Part shown: positions 17,369 to 25,728 of the stretch, one piece after another
Position numbering within the stretch: position 1 is the stretch's first letter
How the letters are laid out: each line of letters opens with the position of its first letter
Origin: Synechococcales cyanobacterium bin59.metabat.ball.084
GTDB lineage: Bacteria > Cyanobacteriota > Cyanobacteriia > Cyanobacteriales > Chamaesiphonaceae
Length of the DNA stretch: 45,649 nucleotides
Direction: 5' to 3'
Assembly (NCBI GenBank): GCA_013297675.1
Contig: JAAFHZ010000020.1
Coordinates: 1-45,649 of the forward strand
The notes under the pieces: model-generated
What the model saw: the letters and a program-made list of their open reading frames with translations, nothing else
Databases searched by the model: none
What the model was told of the DNA's origin: nothing
Made by a program: the position numbers and the translations under genes

Positions 17369-18745
17369 ATGCCCGAAGTTAGCGATTGCCCCGCCACCAC
17401 CTTCAACCTCCAGCAGCCCCTCGATAAAGTCGTCGATACCTGCGTTCACTGTGGATTCTGCCTTTCCACCTGTCCCAGCTATCGGGTACTAGGCAACGAA
17501 AACGATTCACCTCGGGGGCGGATTTATCTGATGGATGCCCTGAACAAAGCAGATGATGATGCCCGCCAGATCCCTCTTTCCCCTACCACCGTTTCTCACT
17601 TCGATAGCTGCCTGGGCTGTTTGGCCTGTGTTACCATTTGTCCCTCTGGCGTAGGCTACGACAAACTCATTGCCGCCACCAGACCACAAATCGAGCAACA
17701 GCATCAGCGGCCTTTGGTAGAGAAAATTTATCGACAATTAATTTTCAGCCTCTTTCCTTACCCCGATCGATTGCGTTTATTACTCTGGCCACTATTAGTC
17801 TATCGGCAGTCTGGGCTTCAGAAACTAGTGCGCAGTACTAAACTACTGCCCAAAGTCTCGCCCCACTTAGCAGCGATGGAAAGCGTATTACCAGCTTTCA
17901 CAGCCGCAGATTTAACCGTAATTTATCCCGAAAAGATTGCCGCTACCGCATCACCAAAAGTTGACTCCAAAAAACATTATCGAGTAGGCATGGTTTTAGG
18001 CTGTGTCCAAAGACTATTCTTCGATCGAGTAAATCAAGCCACTATTCGAGTATTAACAGCCAATGGCTATGAAGTAGTTATTCCTCCCGGTCAGGGCTGC
18101 TGCGCAGCATTGCCTCAGCATCAGGGACAAACCGAGCAGGCTCAGACTTTAGCAAAACAAATGGTAGATAGTTTTCGAGGGTTAGAATTAGATGCCATTA
18201 TTATCAACGCAGCGGGTTGTGGTCATACCCTCAAAGAATATGGTGAAATTTTGGCTGGTGATACAGCCTACCAACATTTGGGTGAAGAATTTTCTCATCA
18301 GGTAAAGGATATCCAAGAATTTTTGGCCTCGATCGATTTCATTGCACCACTCCATAAAATTAGTGATAGACCTTTGCCAGTAGTCTATCAAGATGCCTGT
18401 CATTTACTCCACGGCCAAAAAATCAGTGTGCAACCACGAGATTTATTAAAACGAATTCCGCAAGTACAACTATTAGAACCAGTAGATGCAGCGTTATGCT
18501 GTGGTAGTGCTGGAGTTTATAATATGTTGCAGCCCGAGGTCGCGGAAGAGTTGGGACAGCAAAAGGTCACTAATCTAGTGAACACCGGAGCCAGCATCAT
18601 TGCTTCGGCAAATCCGGGCTGTAGTTTGCAAATTAGTAAGCATTTGGCCGAGCAAGGGCGAGATGTGCCGGTGTATCACCCGATCGAGCTGCTAGATATG
18701 TCGATTAGAGGTATGCAACTGCCATCCGCAAAGACCACAGCTTAA
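17369..18745 (+). CDS. glcF: Glycolate dehydrogenase iron-sulfur subunit GlcF
   Basis: 458 aa from ATG 17369; an in-frame TTG 12 nt earlier is less likely. Two ferredoxin-like 4Fe-4S motifs, CVHCGFCLSTCP and CLGCLACVTICP, are followed by two CCG (DUF3390/heterodisulfide-type) domains: GQGCCAALPQH with AAGCGHTLKEY, and ALCCGSAGVYN with NPGCSLQI. In cyanobacteria GlcD/GlcF oxidise photorespiratory glycolate to glyoxylate and pass electrons to the quinone pool. The flavoprotein partner glcD is not in the window. It converges on nirA with only 5 nt between stop codons, so the transcripts must overlap or terminate within each other. A lactate-utilisation LutA-like role is less likely. Confidence 0.88.
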   Translation: MPEVSDCPATTFNLQQPLDKVVDTCVHCGFCLSTCPSYRVLGNENDSPRGRIYLMDALNKADDDARQIPLSPTTVSHFDSCLGCLACVTICPSGVGYDKLIAATRPQIEQQHQRPLVEKIYRQLIFSLFPYPDRLRLLLWPLLVYRQSGLQKLVRSTKLLPKVSPHLAAMESVLPAFTAADLTVIYPEKIAATASPKVDSKKHYRVGMVLGCVQRLFFDRVNQATIRVLTANGYEVVIPPGQGCCAALPQHQGQTEQAQTLAKQMVDSFRGLELDAIIINAAGCGHTLKEYGEILAGDTAYQHLGEEFSHQVKDIQEFLASIDFIAPLHKISDRPLPVVYQDACHLLHGQKISVQPRDLLKRIPQVQLLEPVDAALCCGSAGVYNMLQPEVAEELGQQKVTNLVNTGASIIASANPGCSLQISKHLAEQGRDVPVYHPIELLDMSIRGMQLPSAKTTA

Positions 18746-18750
18746 TGCCT

Positions 18751-20277
18751 CTAAACCTTGATTTTCCCCTCAAAGTTTTTCACCAGCAGCTCTTCCAGCA
18801 CCGGTAAAAGATCTTCGCAGGCTACGCCCTTCATTACACAAGTGCCCAAGTGAGCATCTTTACCAACCGTGCCACCCATGTAAATATCTACTCCCTCAGT
18901 CATCTTGCCGTCTTTGCGCACCTTCGTACCCATCAGACCAATATCGGCCACCTGGGGCTGACCACAAGAGTTGGGGCAGCCAGTCCAGTGGAAACGCACC
19001 GGTTCAGGCACAGTCACCCGATCGGCTAACTGGTTAGCAAAATGCTCGGCCTGTTGCTTCGTTTCCATCAAAGCAAAGTTACAAAACTGTGCGCCAGTGC
19101 AAGAAACTACGCTGCGAGTTAAATTGTTGGGAGCGATCGAGAACTTTTGCAGCAAAGAATCAGCCAACAAGCTATCTAATCGATCGGCGGGCACGTTGGG
19201 AATAATGCCATTTTGTTCTACCGTAAAGCGAAACTCGCCGCTGCCATAAATCTCCGCCACTCGGGCTAACTCAAACATATCTTCAGCAAACAGTCTACCT
19301 AGGGGAATATGAATACCCACATAGCTCAAGCCCTCTTGTTTCTGAGCATAAACTCCCAAATGATCGCGCTTCTCCCACTCAATTTCATCTTTGGCCGCCG
19401 CAGTTGCTAACGGCAACTGGTACTCCGCCGCTACAGTCGATCGGAGTTTTTCAATGCCCCATTCATCAATCAGCCACATTAGTCTAGACTTCAGGCGGTT
19501 TGCCCGCAGGCCATGGTCTCTAAACACCCGCAGCATCGCCAAACTAAACGGAATCACCCCTTCTGGTGGCACCCAAGCATCTAAGGGTACCGCCGGTTCA
19601 ATCCGTTTGGCCGAAAAGAAACCACCAACTACAATATTGAAGCCAAATACCTCGTTTTTAAAGGCTGGAATAAAGGCTAGGTCATTAATTTCGGCATGAA
19701 CCGAGTTATCTCGACAGCCAGCGATCGCAATATTAAACTTGCGGGGTAAATTGGTAAACTCCGGGTTGCCTGCACCGCCGTTGGTGATTTTATCTTGCAG
19801 CTCCTGAATCATGGCGCGGGTGTCATACAGTTCTCCAGCTTCGAGGCCAGCTACTGGTGAGCCGGTAATGTTGCGCACATTGTCCATCCCAGACTGCACG
19901 CTGGTTAAATGCACCGATTCCATTTCTGCAAAAATTTGGGGCAGGTCTTCGATCCGAATGCCGCGCAACTGAATATTTTGGCGAGTGGTAATATCGGCGC
20001 TGCCTTCATCCCCATAGCGCTGCAAAATGTTACCCAATACTCGCAACTGAGCGCTGGTGATAATGCCGCTTGGTAAGCGCAGCCGCATCATAAATTTACC
20101 CGGAGTCACGGGCCGCCAAAACACTCCTAACCACTTCAAACGATGCTCTCGATCGTTGTTATCCATTGCTTCCCAGCCCATCTGGGCAAAAGATTCTAGC
20201 TCAGCCCGCACGGCCAGACCGTCTTTTTCGGCTTTGAGCTTTTCAAATTTGTTCAGACTAGGAGTGGTGGCAACCAT
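18751..20277 (-). CDS. nirA: Ferredoxin-nitrite reductase NirA
   Basis: 508 aa, the usual size of cyanobacterial NirA; ferredoxin-sulfite reductases are nearer 600 or more. It carries out the six-electron reduction of nitrite to ammonium with a siroheme and a 4Fe-4S cluster. Two ferrodoxin-like half domains (GIITSAQLRVLGNILQRYG..., RQNIQLRGI...) are each followed by a cluster domain. The cluster/siroheme ligands are C393, C399 (CTGAQFC), C434 and C438 (CPNSC). No nrt or narB genes follow on this strand, because glcF converges directly. Upstream is an NtcA-type promoter (20340-20382). Confidence 0.95.
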   Translation of the reverse strand: MVATTPSLNKFEKLKAEKDGLAVRAELESFAQMGWEAMDNNDREHRLKWLGVFWRPVTPGKFMMRLRLPSGIITSAQLRVLGNILQRYGDEGSADITTRQNIQLRGIRIEDLPQIFAEMESVHLTSVQSGMDNVRNITGSPVAGLEAGELYDTRAMIQELQDKITNGGAGNPEFTNLPRKFNIAIAGCRDNSVHAEINDLAFIPAFKNEVFGFNIVVGGFFSAKRIEPAVPLDAWVPPEGVIPFSLAMLRVFRDHGLRANRLKSRLMWLIDEWGIEKLRSTVAAEYQLPLATAAAKDEIEWEKRDHLGVYAQKQEGLSYVGIHIPLGRLFAEDMFELARVAEIYGSGEFRFTVEQNGIIPNVPADRLDSLLADSLLQKFSIAPNNLTRSVVSCTGAQFCNFALMETKQQAEHFANQLADRVTVPEPVRFHWTGCPNSCGQPQVADIGLMGTKVRKDGKMTEGVDIYMGGTVGKDAHLGTCVMKGVACEDLLPVLEELLVKNFEGKIKV

Positions 20278-20339
20278 AAAATTAATAAGAAGTGAGCAGA
20301 GTTGATGAACAGGGGAAAGATTGTGCTATCTAGACCTTG

Positions 20340-20382
20340 AGATTAACGAGGATTGGTTAGATGAATATGTGCTTAAGAATAC
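20340..20382 (-). promoter_or_regulatory. NtcA-activated promoter of nirA
   Basis: On the minus strand GTA-N8-CAC (20369-20382, N8 = TTCTTAAG) is followed after 23 nt by TAATCT (20340-20345). This matches the class II NtcA layout GTA-N8-TAC, about 22 nt, TAN3T, with one base off consensus in the right half site. The leader to the nirA ATG would be roughly 55 nt. Position and gene identity make this convincing, though it is inferred by pattern only. Confidence 0.72.
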
Positions 20383-20532
20383 ATAATATTTGTTTACATG
20401 ATTTATTCGCATCAGTTCAATGCTCTTTCAGCAAGTGTGATCTATCCGGTTTATCGGGTCGATCGATCCATGATACTTTGAGCAGATCAACATCTAAATC
20501 ACCACCTCTATTAACCACTCTAGGAAGCGAGC

Positions 20533-21111
20533 ATGTCACGGGTCGAAGCAATTATAAAATTTTGGTTTGGGGCAGCCGGTAGCGAAAACTACGGATGCTA
20601 TCGCCCTTGGTGGTTTTTGGCCAGCCCCGAAACCGATCAACATATTCAAGCATCTTTTGCCAACGACTACGAATTTGCGGCGGCTGGATATTTAGATGGT
20701 TGGCAGGGTTGGCCTTGGAGCTGTTTGGCCTTGATTTTGCTGTTAGACCAAATTCCCCGCAACTTATTTCGGGGGCAGCCCGAGACTTTTGCCACCGATG
20801 CAATGGCTCTAGAGATTGCCAAACAAGCTATTTTAAATGGTGTAGATCAAGAGTTTTTACCAGTACAACGCTGGTTTTTTTACTTACCTTTAGAACACAG
20901 CGAAAACTTAGCCGATCAAATCCAGTGTTTAGAGCTATTTTTGGCTCTGCCCGAGCATCCTGACAAGCATTTTGCCGTGGCTGCCGCCCAGCAACACCAT
21001 AAAATCATCAAAGAATTTGGGCGTTTTCCGCACCGCAACCAAGTTTTGGGCAGAGTCTCAACGGCTGCGGAGTTAGCTTATTTGGAGCAGCCCAATGTCT
21101 TTCATCTCTGA
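20533..21111 (+). CDS. DUF924 family protein
   Basis: 192 aa, all-alpha, TPR-like DUF924 family. Diagnostic stretches: IIKFWFGAAG at the N-terminus, WFLASPETDQHIQASF, LALILLLDQIPRNLFRGQPETFATD in the middle and RWFFYLPLEHSENLADQ. No catalytic role has been established for the family. Its last codons lie in a 15-bp tandem repeat, and the following HEAT-repeat gene starts 17 nt before its stop, so the two are probably co-translated. Confidence 0.9.
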   Translation: MSRVEAIIKFWFGAAGSENYGCYRPWWFLASPETDQHIQASFANDYEFAAAGYLDGWQGWPWSCLALILLLDQIPRNLFRGQPETFATDAMALEIAKQAILNGVDQEFLPVQRWFFYLPLEHSENLADQIQCLELFLALPEHPDKHFAVAAAQQHHKIIKEFGRFPHRNQVLGRVSTAAELAYLEQPNVFHL

Positions 21112-22402
21112 GTCTTTCATCTCTAAGTCTTTCATCTCTGAATCTTCTAGCTTGGAATCTCTGCAACAGGCCGCCGATCGAGGTGATTGGGCAGCGGTGA
21201 GTGATGGGTTATTGGAACTAGACCCCAGCTCACATGGCGCAGAAATTTTGGCTTGGAGTTTACAGGTTTTGACTCAAGGAGATTTCGCCGATTCTTGGCA
21301 GGTGGCTAAAGTGCTGCCCAAGCTCGGGGATCTGGCAATTCAACCGCTGTTAGATTTATTGCAAAACACCGAGCTAGAAGCTGCTACTCATTGGTGTGTG
21401 GGCAGAATTTTGGGAGAATCAAGTTCTGCTCTGGTCGTGGCCGGGGTCATTGAACAGTTGAGTCAAAATCCACCCGCTGAGTTAGCCGAGATTTTAGTGC
21501 GAGTGTTGACCGATATGGGTTCACCAGCAATTCAGCAATTAAACCAGCTACTAGCCATTCCGCACCAGCGTAAATCAGCGGTGTTGGCTTTAGGGCACAT
21601 TCGCCATTCCCAGACGATCGAGCCATTAATTGCAGTATTAAACGACCCAGATGCCGAGATCAGGAGAGTGGCGATCGAAGCCCTGGGCAGTTTTCATGAT
21701 GTTCGGGTGCCGCCGGTACTCATCACGGCCTTAACAGACTTAGATAGCAAGGTGCGCCGAGTGGCCGTGATGGGCTTAGGCATGAGGCCAGATCTGGCTA
21801 CCGCAATGCAGTTGGTCGATCGACTTACGCCCTTATTACAAGATCTTTATCCGGGGGTTTATTTGGCCACCGCTGCGGCTTTAGGCCGGATGGGTAACGA
21901 AGCAGCCGCGATCGCCCTCGGAAATTGCTATCAAAAAGAAACTTGCCCCCCAGATCTCCAAAGACAAATTGTCTATGCCTGGGGTTCGATCGATCTACCA
22001 ATTACCCTCCCATACCTGCGGCAAGTTTTGTGGACATCTAACAATGAAACTGCGGTGGTGGCGATCAGATCGCTCAATCAATTAAAAAACCAGCAGCCCG
22101 CTGTAGCCAAGTTACTAGCAGAATACATTCAACATCCAGCGGCTAATAATAGCCCTCGCCTCCGCCAAGAGCTTACTGCTGTGCTGGGGAACATGCCAGA
22201 CCTTCTAGGGGTCGAAGGCATTGTGAGGCTACTAGCAGACCCCGACGAACGGGTGCGCTGGCAGGCAATTTACTGGTTGCAGCAAGGTGGTTCTCCAGTT
22301 GTAGAAAAGCTTCAGCAGCTAGTTCAGACACCAACTACCGCCAGTGGTCTGTTAACCGGGATTCAGCGGTGTTTAGATCACTGGCAGTCGGCAAGTCAAT
22401 AG
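21095..22402 (+). CDS. HEAT-repeat (PBS-lyase-like) protein
   Basis: 435 aa built from helical HEAT repeats of ~31 residues, clearest at about 155-260 (AVLALGHIRHSQTIEPLIAV, VAIEALGSFHDVRVPPVLIT, VAVMGLGM) and again near 385 (PDERVRWQAIYWLQQGG). Such proteins are scaffolds or, in cyanobacteria, phycobilin lyases and NblB-like proteins; none of those roles can be assigned here. The N-terminus is odd: MSFISESFISKSFISES is encoded by three copies of a 15-bp unit, the first of which is also the end of the upstream DUF924 gene. Confidence 0.85.
   Translation: MSFISESFISKSFISESSSLESLQQAADRGDWAAVSDGLLELDPSSHGAEILAWSLQVLTQGDFADSWQVAKVLPKLGDLAIQPLLDLLQNTELEAATHWCVGRILGESSSALVVAGVIEQLSQNPPAELAEILVRVLTDMGSPAIQQLNQLLAIPHQRKSAVLALGHIRHSQTIEPLIAVLNDPDAEIRRVAIEALGSFHDVRVPPVLITALTDLDSKVRRVAVMGLGMRPDLATAMQLVDRLTPLLQDLYPGVYLATAAALGRMGNEAAAIALGNCYQKETCPPDLQRQIVYAWGSIDLPITLPYLRQVLWTSNNETAVVAIRSLNQLKNQQPAVAKLLAEYIQHPAANNSPRLRQELTAVLGNMPDLLGVEGIVRLLADPDERVRWQAIYWLQQGGSPVVEKLQQLVQTPTTASGLLTGIQRCLDHWQSASQ
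21097..21141. repeat. Three tandem 15-bp units at a gene junction
   Basis: GTCTTTCATCTCTGA, then the same with TAA, then TGA again. Unit 1 encodes the VFHL-stop end of DUF924; all three encode the repeated N-terminus of the HEAT protein in another frame. Confidence 0.95.
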
Positions 22403-22580
22403 CCCGCAAAGTCTGGAATCCCCATTTTCAAGCTGTTTCTAACATTAAGCTGAATCTTTTGTTCGGCTAGCTTTGTTAAAGTGACAGAAAGCATCTTTTT
22501 CGGTATATTTACTGATAGTTTAGATGCTTCGATTATCCACAATCTTAAATCTTTTTAAACCCCAGCAATTTTAGGTTTCT

Positions 22581-23186
22581 ATGTTTCAGCAACACTTTCA
22601 GCGTAGTTTCTTGTCGATCGGTCTGCTCTCTTGCTTGATGGCTGTACCTTTTGCCGGTCGAGCAGAGACTCCTAAGGCTAAGCCAACTAGCACCGCCCAA
22701 TCACAGGTTCAGGCTCCACTTGCTGGTGATCAACCAGCACAAGAGAGGCCAGCAGCAGCTAACGTCAAACCTGCCGACACTTTTAAGGCCAAGGCCGACG
22801 AAGTACATTTGTTGTTAAAGCTAGGTGAGCGCCGAGTTTATGTTTATCGCGGTGACAAGCTTTTAAACAAGTACCCAGTAGCAGTAGGCAAAAAGAAATG
22901 GGAAACGCCCCAAGGTAATTGGAAAGTAGAGCTAATGCTCAAAAATCCTGGTTGGACTAACTTTAAAACCGGTGAGCAATTGGCTCCTGGCCCAGATAAC
23001 CCCTTGGGTCAGCGTTGGATTGGTTTCTGGAACGATGGTAAAGACGAAATCGGTTTCCATGGCACCACCAACTTGAGTTCGATCGGAAAAGCTGCTTCTC
23101 ATGGCTGTGTGCGGATGAGCAACAAAAACGTCAAAGAACTGTACAAAGTCGTCAAAATTGGCACAGTAGTGCAAGTTCGCGCTTAA
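22581..23186 (+). CDS. Periplasmic L,D-transpeptidase (YkuD domain)
   Basis: 201 aa. A signal peptide spans about residues 1-28 (hydrophobic SFLSIGLLSCLMAVPFAGRA, cleavage near AGRA-E). A Pro/Ala/Gln-rich linker follows to about 75, then a YkuD catalytic domain. The active-site motif is IGFHGTTNLSSIGKAASHGCVRMSN, with nucleophile Cys176 in SHGCVRM and an upstream His in FHGT. These enzymes make 3-3 cross-links in peptidoglycan or attach proteins to it. It ends well before a strong hairpin (23260-23284). No partner gene nearby. Confidence 0.92.
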   Translation: MFQQHFQRSFLSIGLLSCLMAVPFAGRAETPKAKPTSTAQSQVQAPLAGDQPAQERPAAANVKPADTFKAKADEVHLLLKLGERRVYVYRGDKLLNKYPVAVGKKKWETPQGNWKVELMLKNPGWTNFKTGEQLAPGPDNPLGQRWIGFWNDGKDEIGFHGTTNLSSIGKAASHGCVRMSNKNVKELYKVVKIGTVVQVRA

Positions 23187-23259
23187 AGTTTGCCTCTTCA
23201 TTCAATGAATAATGCCACTGGTTGTTAATCACCAACGGCGTTATCTCAAAACAAATAGA

Positions 23260-23284
23260 AACCCCCCAGAAATTCTGGGGGGTT
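23260..23284. terminator. GC-rich hairpin between convergent genes
   Basis: Perfect 11-bp stem AACCCCCCAGA with TCTGGGGGGTT and loop AAT. It separates the L,D-transpeptidase gene from the convergent small secreted-protein gene and can serve both. The T-run is weak on either side. Confidence 0.8.
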
Positions 23285-23334
23285 CTATTATGGCCAAGAT
23301 TCAAAACCACACTAATAAGTGCGAGATTAAAATT

Positions 23335-23637
23335 TTAGCCGCGACCTGGACGGAAACGCCCTGGGCGCGGACCTGGAGCACGATTTGGTGCTGAGGGAGC
23401 AACCGGAGCAGTAGGTGTAGCAAATGCAGGTGGATCTACCAACTGTACTGGGGGATCAAGGTTGGGAGTGAGTTGAGTTGGCTCATTGAGAGTTAATTCT
23501 TTGGCATTGTACTGGCAGGCGCGAGTACGAGAACAACTGCCTTCGCAGGTGTTGCCATTGGCAAAAGCTGGAGCAGCAGAGAAGCCAACGACAGCCAGGG
23601 TCATCAAGCTAACGGAGCGAATAATCGATTTAAGCAT
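23335..23637 (-). CDS. Small secreted proline-rich protein
   Basis: 100 aa from ATG 23637; an in-frame TTG 21 nt upstream would add SFSRKK. A clear signal peptide spans residues 1-26 (MLKSIIRSVSLMTLAVVGFS, then AAPAFA with cleavage after Ala). The mature part starts with three close cysteines (CEGSCSRTRAC) and ends in a proline/alanine and then Gly-Arg-Pro-rich tail (PRPGRFRPGRG). Secreted or outer-surface location is likely, and the basic tail could bind polysaccharide or peptidoglycan. I do not recognise the family. A TATAAA-like -10 box lies upstream near 23690-23700 on this strand. Confidence 0.7.
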   Translation of the reverse strand: MLKSIIRSVSLMTLAVVGFSAAPAFANGNTCEGSCSRTRACQYNAKELTLNEPTQLTPNLDPPVQLVDPPAFATPTAPVAPSAPNRAPGPRPGRFRPGRG

Positions 23638-24080
23638 CTTTTTACGGCTGAACGACAATTGAACTTATGACATAACATTAGAACTTATCTTTATATTTAT
23701 AGTGGAGAGTCTTACTAATGTCATCACTGAAAAAACTCAAGATTGCTCAATTGGGGATAATTTGATACTCAAAGCAAAAATTCTAAATCAAGTCTGATCC
23801 TGTTGCCTGTCAACAGTTACAACGAATTTCGATCAAAATATTGAGCTGCTATTTCAGCATAATGGCCGAACAAACTTTCTCATATTCGATCACTTAACAA
23901 CTTGGCATATTTCTCTGCTGCTGTAATAAATCTTTACTTTTATCACTTCTTGGCATTCAGCATTTTATAACTAGCTCGCAATAAATAAACCAACTCAACA
24001 GTAACTCCTAAAACTCGACTTCATGCCAGCGGTGCCCCTTGGCGGTATGCTAGGTGTGAGAAAAAAGCATTCTGGCCACT
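23638..24080. other. Intergenic region before the Mur ligase gene
   Basis: About 440 nt between divergent genes. It is AT-rich, with a direct repeat GAACTTAT (two copies at about 23662-23690). Apart from likely promoters for both flanking genes, nothing is recognised; no credible ORF. Confidence 0.35.
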
Positions 24081-25724
24081 ATGAACCTTCCCTCTTCCCC
24101 CCTCCTGCTGGTATTAATCGTTTCAGTTGCCGTCATCCTCTTCTATGTGCGACGGTCACTGCGCTACCTCCAGTTTTTTCAGCAAGAAGAATACAACTCT
24201 GGTCGCTTTGTAAACTGGTGGCTTGAGAAACGCGCCTTTGATACCCGTGGCTCTTTAATCGCTTTGGTGATAGGAGGTCTAGGACTGGCCGTAGCTGAGA
24301 ATTCTCTGGCGACATTGGGACTGTGCGTAGCTGGTGGCCTAGTCTTGATTGCCGCTAGCTGGACCGAAGAAGATCCTCGCAAGGTGGGCAAAATCAAACT
24401 GAACATGACCGATCGATTAACTGCCATCTATCAGCTCTCGATCGGGATCTATGCCGCAGTGGTAATAGGAGTTCTATGGTTAATTGCTGCCCTCGGCTAC
24501 GGCGCAGCGCCAATTTTATGGTTGGCATCAGTAACCCTAATTCAAAGCACGCCCCTATGGCTAATGCTCGCCAATGCTATTTTGTGGCCAAACGAAAGCA
24601 AGAAGCAGCAGGCTTTCTTGGCCGATGCCAAAGAGATTTTGGCCGATTATGATCCCTACGTAATTGGGATTACTGGCAGCTACGGTAAAACCAGTACCAA
24701 GGCGATTTTGGGCAGTTTATTGGAGGCGATCGAGCCAACTTTTTGGACTCCCGGCAGCATCAATACCGAGATGGGGATTACTCGTCAGATTCGAGAAAAT
24801 CTCAAAAGGCAGCAGCGCCTAGCAATTGTAGAAATGGGTGCTTACCAAATTGGCTCGGTAGCCAAGCTCTGTCGGCTCACGCCCCCCGATGCTGGTTTAG
24901 TGACAGCCGTAGGCGTAATGCACTTAGAGCGCTTTGGCGGGATCGAAAATATTTATAAGGCCAAGTGTGAACTACCCCAGGCGATCGATCCCAATGGTTT
25001 ATTGGTCTGCAATGGCGATAACCCTGGTGCCCGCAAGATGGCTGGTGAATATCCGAAGGCTACCACCATTCTCTATGGGTTAGAACCAGAGCTGGGCCAT
25101 TTGGATTGCTGGATGTCTGATATTGTGGCCACCATGGATGGCACCACTTTTAATTTGCATTGGCACAATGAGGTCTATGCCGGTTTTACTAAGCTGTTAG
25201 GCGTACCCATGCTCTCTAACTTGGTGGGGGCTTTTGCCATGTGCTGCGCTCTGGGCAAAAATCCAGAATATGTGATTGCGGCAATTCGTAGCATTGAACC
25301 GGCCAATAACCGTTTGAATCTGCGCAAAAACGGCGACGGCTTTATTTTGGATGATTCTTATAACTCTAATCCGATCGGCTTTGCTTCGGCATTGGAAGTA
25401 CTAGAAGGTCTACCTGGTGGGCGCAAGATTTTGATGACTCCCGGCATGGTAGAACTAGGCGATCTACAGGCCGCTGAAAATCGTCAGGTGGCTCTCAAAG
25501 CCGCAGAAGTCTGTGATCTGGTAATTGTGGTAGGGGACACTAACAAGCAAGATCTAATGACGGGCTTGCAGGAAGGTGGTTTAACTGAAGATAAAATTCT
25601 GACTTTCGATAATCGGGATAAGGCTTTGGCTCATTTGATGAGCAAGGAGTTTAAACAGCCCGCCGATATGATTTTGATCGAAAATGATCTCCCCGATTTA
25701 TATGAGGCTGAGGTAAAGTTTTAG
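24081..25724 (+). CDS. Membrane-anchored Mur ligase (MurF-like)
   Basis: 547 aa. The first ~180 residues hold about four or five hydrophobic spans (LLLVLIVSVAVILFYV, GSLIALVIGGLGLAVAE, LGLCVAGGLVLIAASW, IGIYAAVVIGVLWLIAALGY, PILWLASVTLI). A Mur-ligase ATPase follows with P-loop GITGSYGKTSTK (Lys203), an EMGAYQIGSVAKLC stretch, NNRLNLRKNGDGFILDDSYN in the C-terminal domain and VVVGD. The catalytic part resembles MurF (UDP-MurNAc-tripeptide:D-Ala-D-Ala ligase), but soluble MurF lacks such a membrane domain, so the substrate may be different. The gene is followed after 4 nt by the phzF-like gene. Mur-ligase fold is certain, exact reaction is not. Confidence 0.8.
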   Translation: MNLPSSPLLLVLIVSVAVILFYVRRSLRYLQFFQQEEYNSGRFVNWWLEKRAFDTRGSLIALVIGGLGLAVAENSLATLGLCVAGGLVLIAASWTEEDPRKVGKIKLNMTDRLTAIYQLSIGIYAAVVIGVLWLIAALGYGAAPILWLASVTLIQSTPLWLMLANAILWPNESKKQQAFLADAKEILADYDPYVIGITGSYGKTSTKAILGSLLEAIEPTFWTPGSINTEMGITRQIRENLKRQQRLAIVEMGAYQIGSVAKLCRLTPPDAGLVTAVGVMHLERFGGIENIYKAKCELPQAIDPNGLLVCNGDNPGARKMAGEYPKATTILYGLEPELGHLDCWMSDIVATMDGTTFNLHWHNEVYAGFTKLLGVPMLSNLVGAFAMCCALGKNPEYVIAAIRSIEPANNRLNLRKNGDGFILDDSYNSNPIGFASALEVLEGLPGGRKILMTPGMVELGDLQAAENRQVALKAAEVCDLVIVVGDTNKQDLMTGLQEGGLTEDKILTFDNRDKALAHLMSKEFKQPADMILIENDLPDLYEAEVKF

Positions 25725-25728
25725 CTCT

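Noticed and set aside
18751-20277. Sulfite reductase rather than nitrite reductase
   Set aside because: 508 aa is the NirA size, and an NtcA promoter plus a nearby NtcB-like gene fit nitrite assimilation.
21097-21141. Tandem repeat as a CRISPR array
   Set aside because: Units are 15 bp with no spacers between them.
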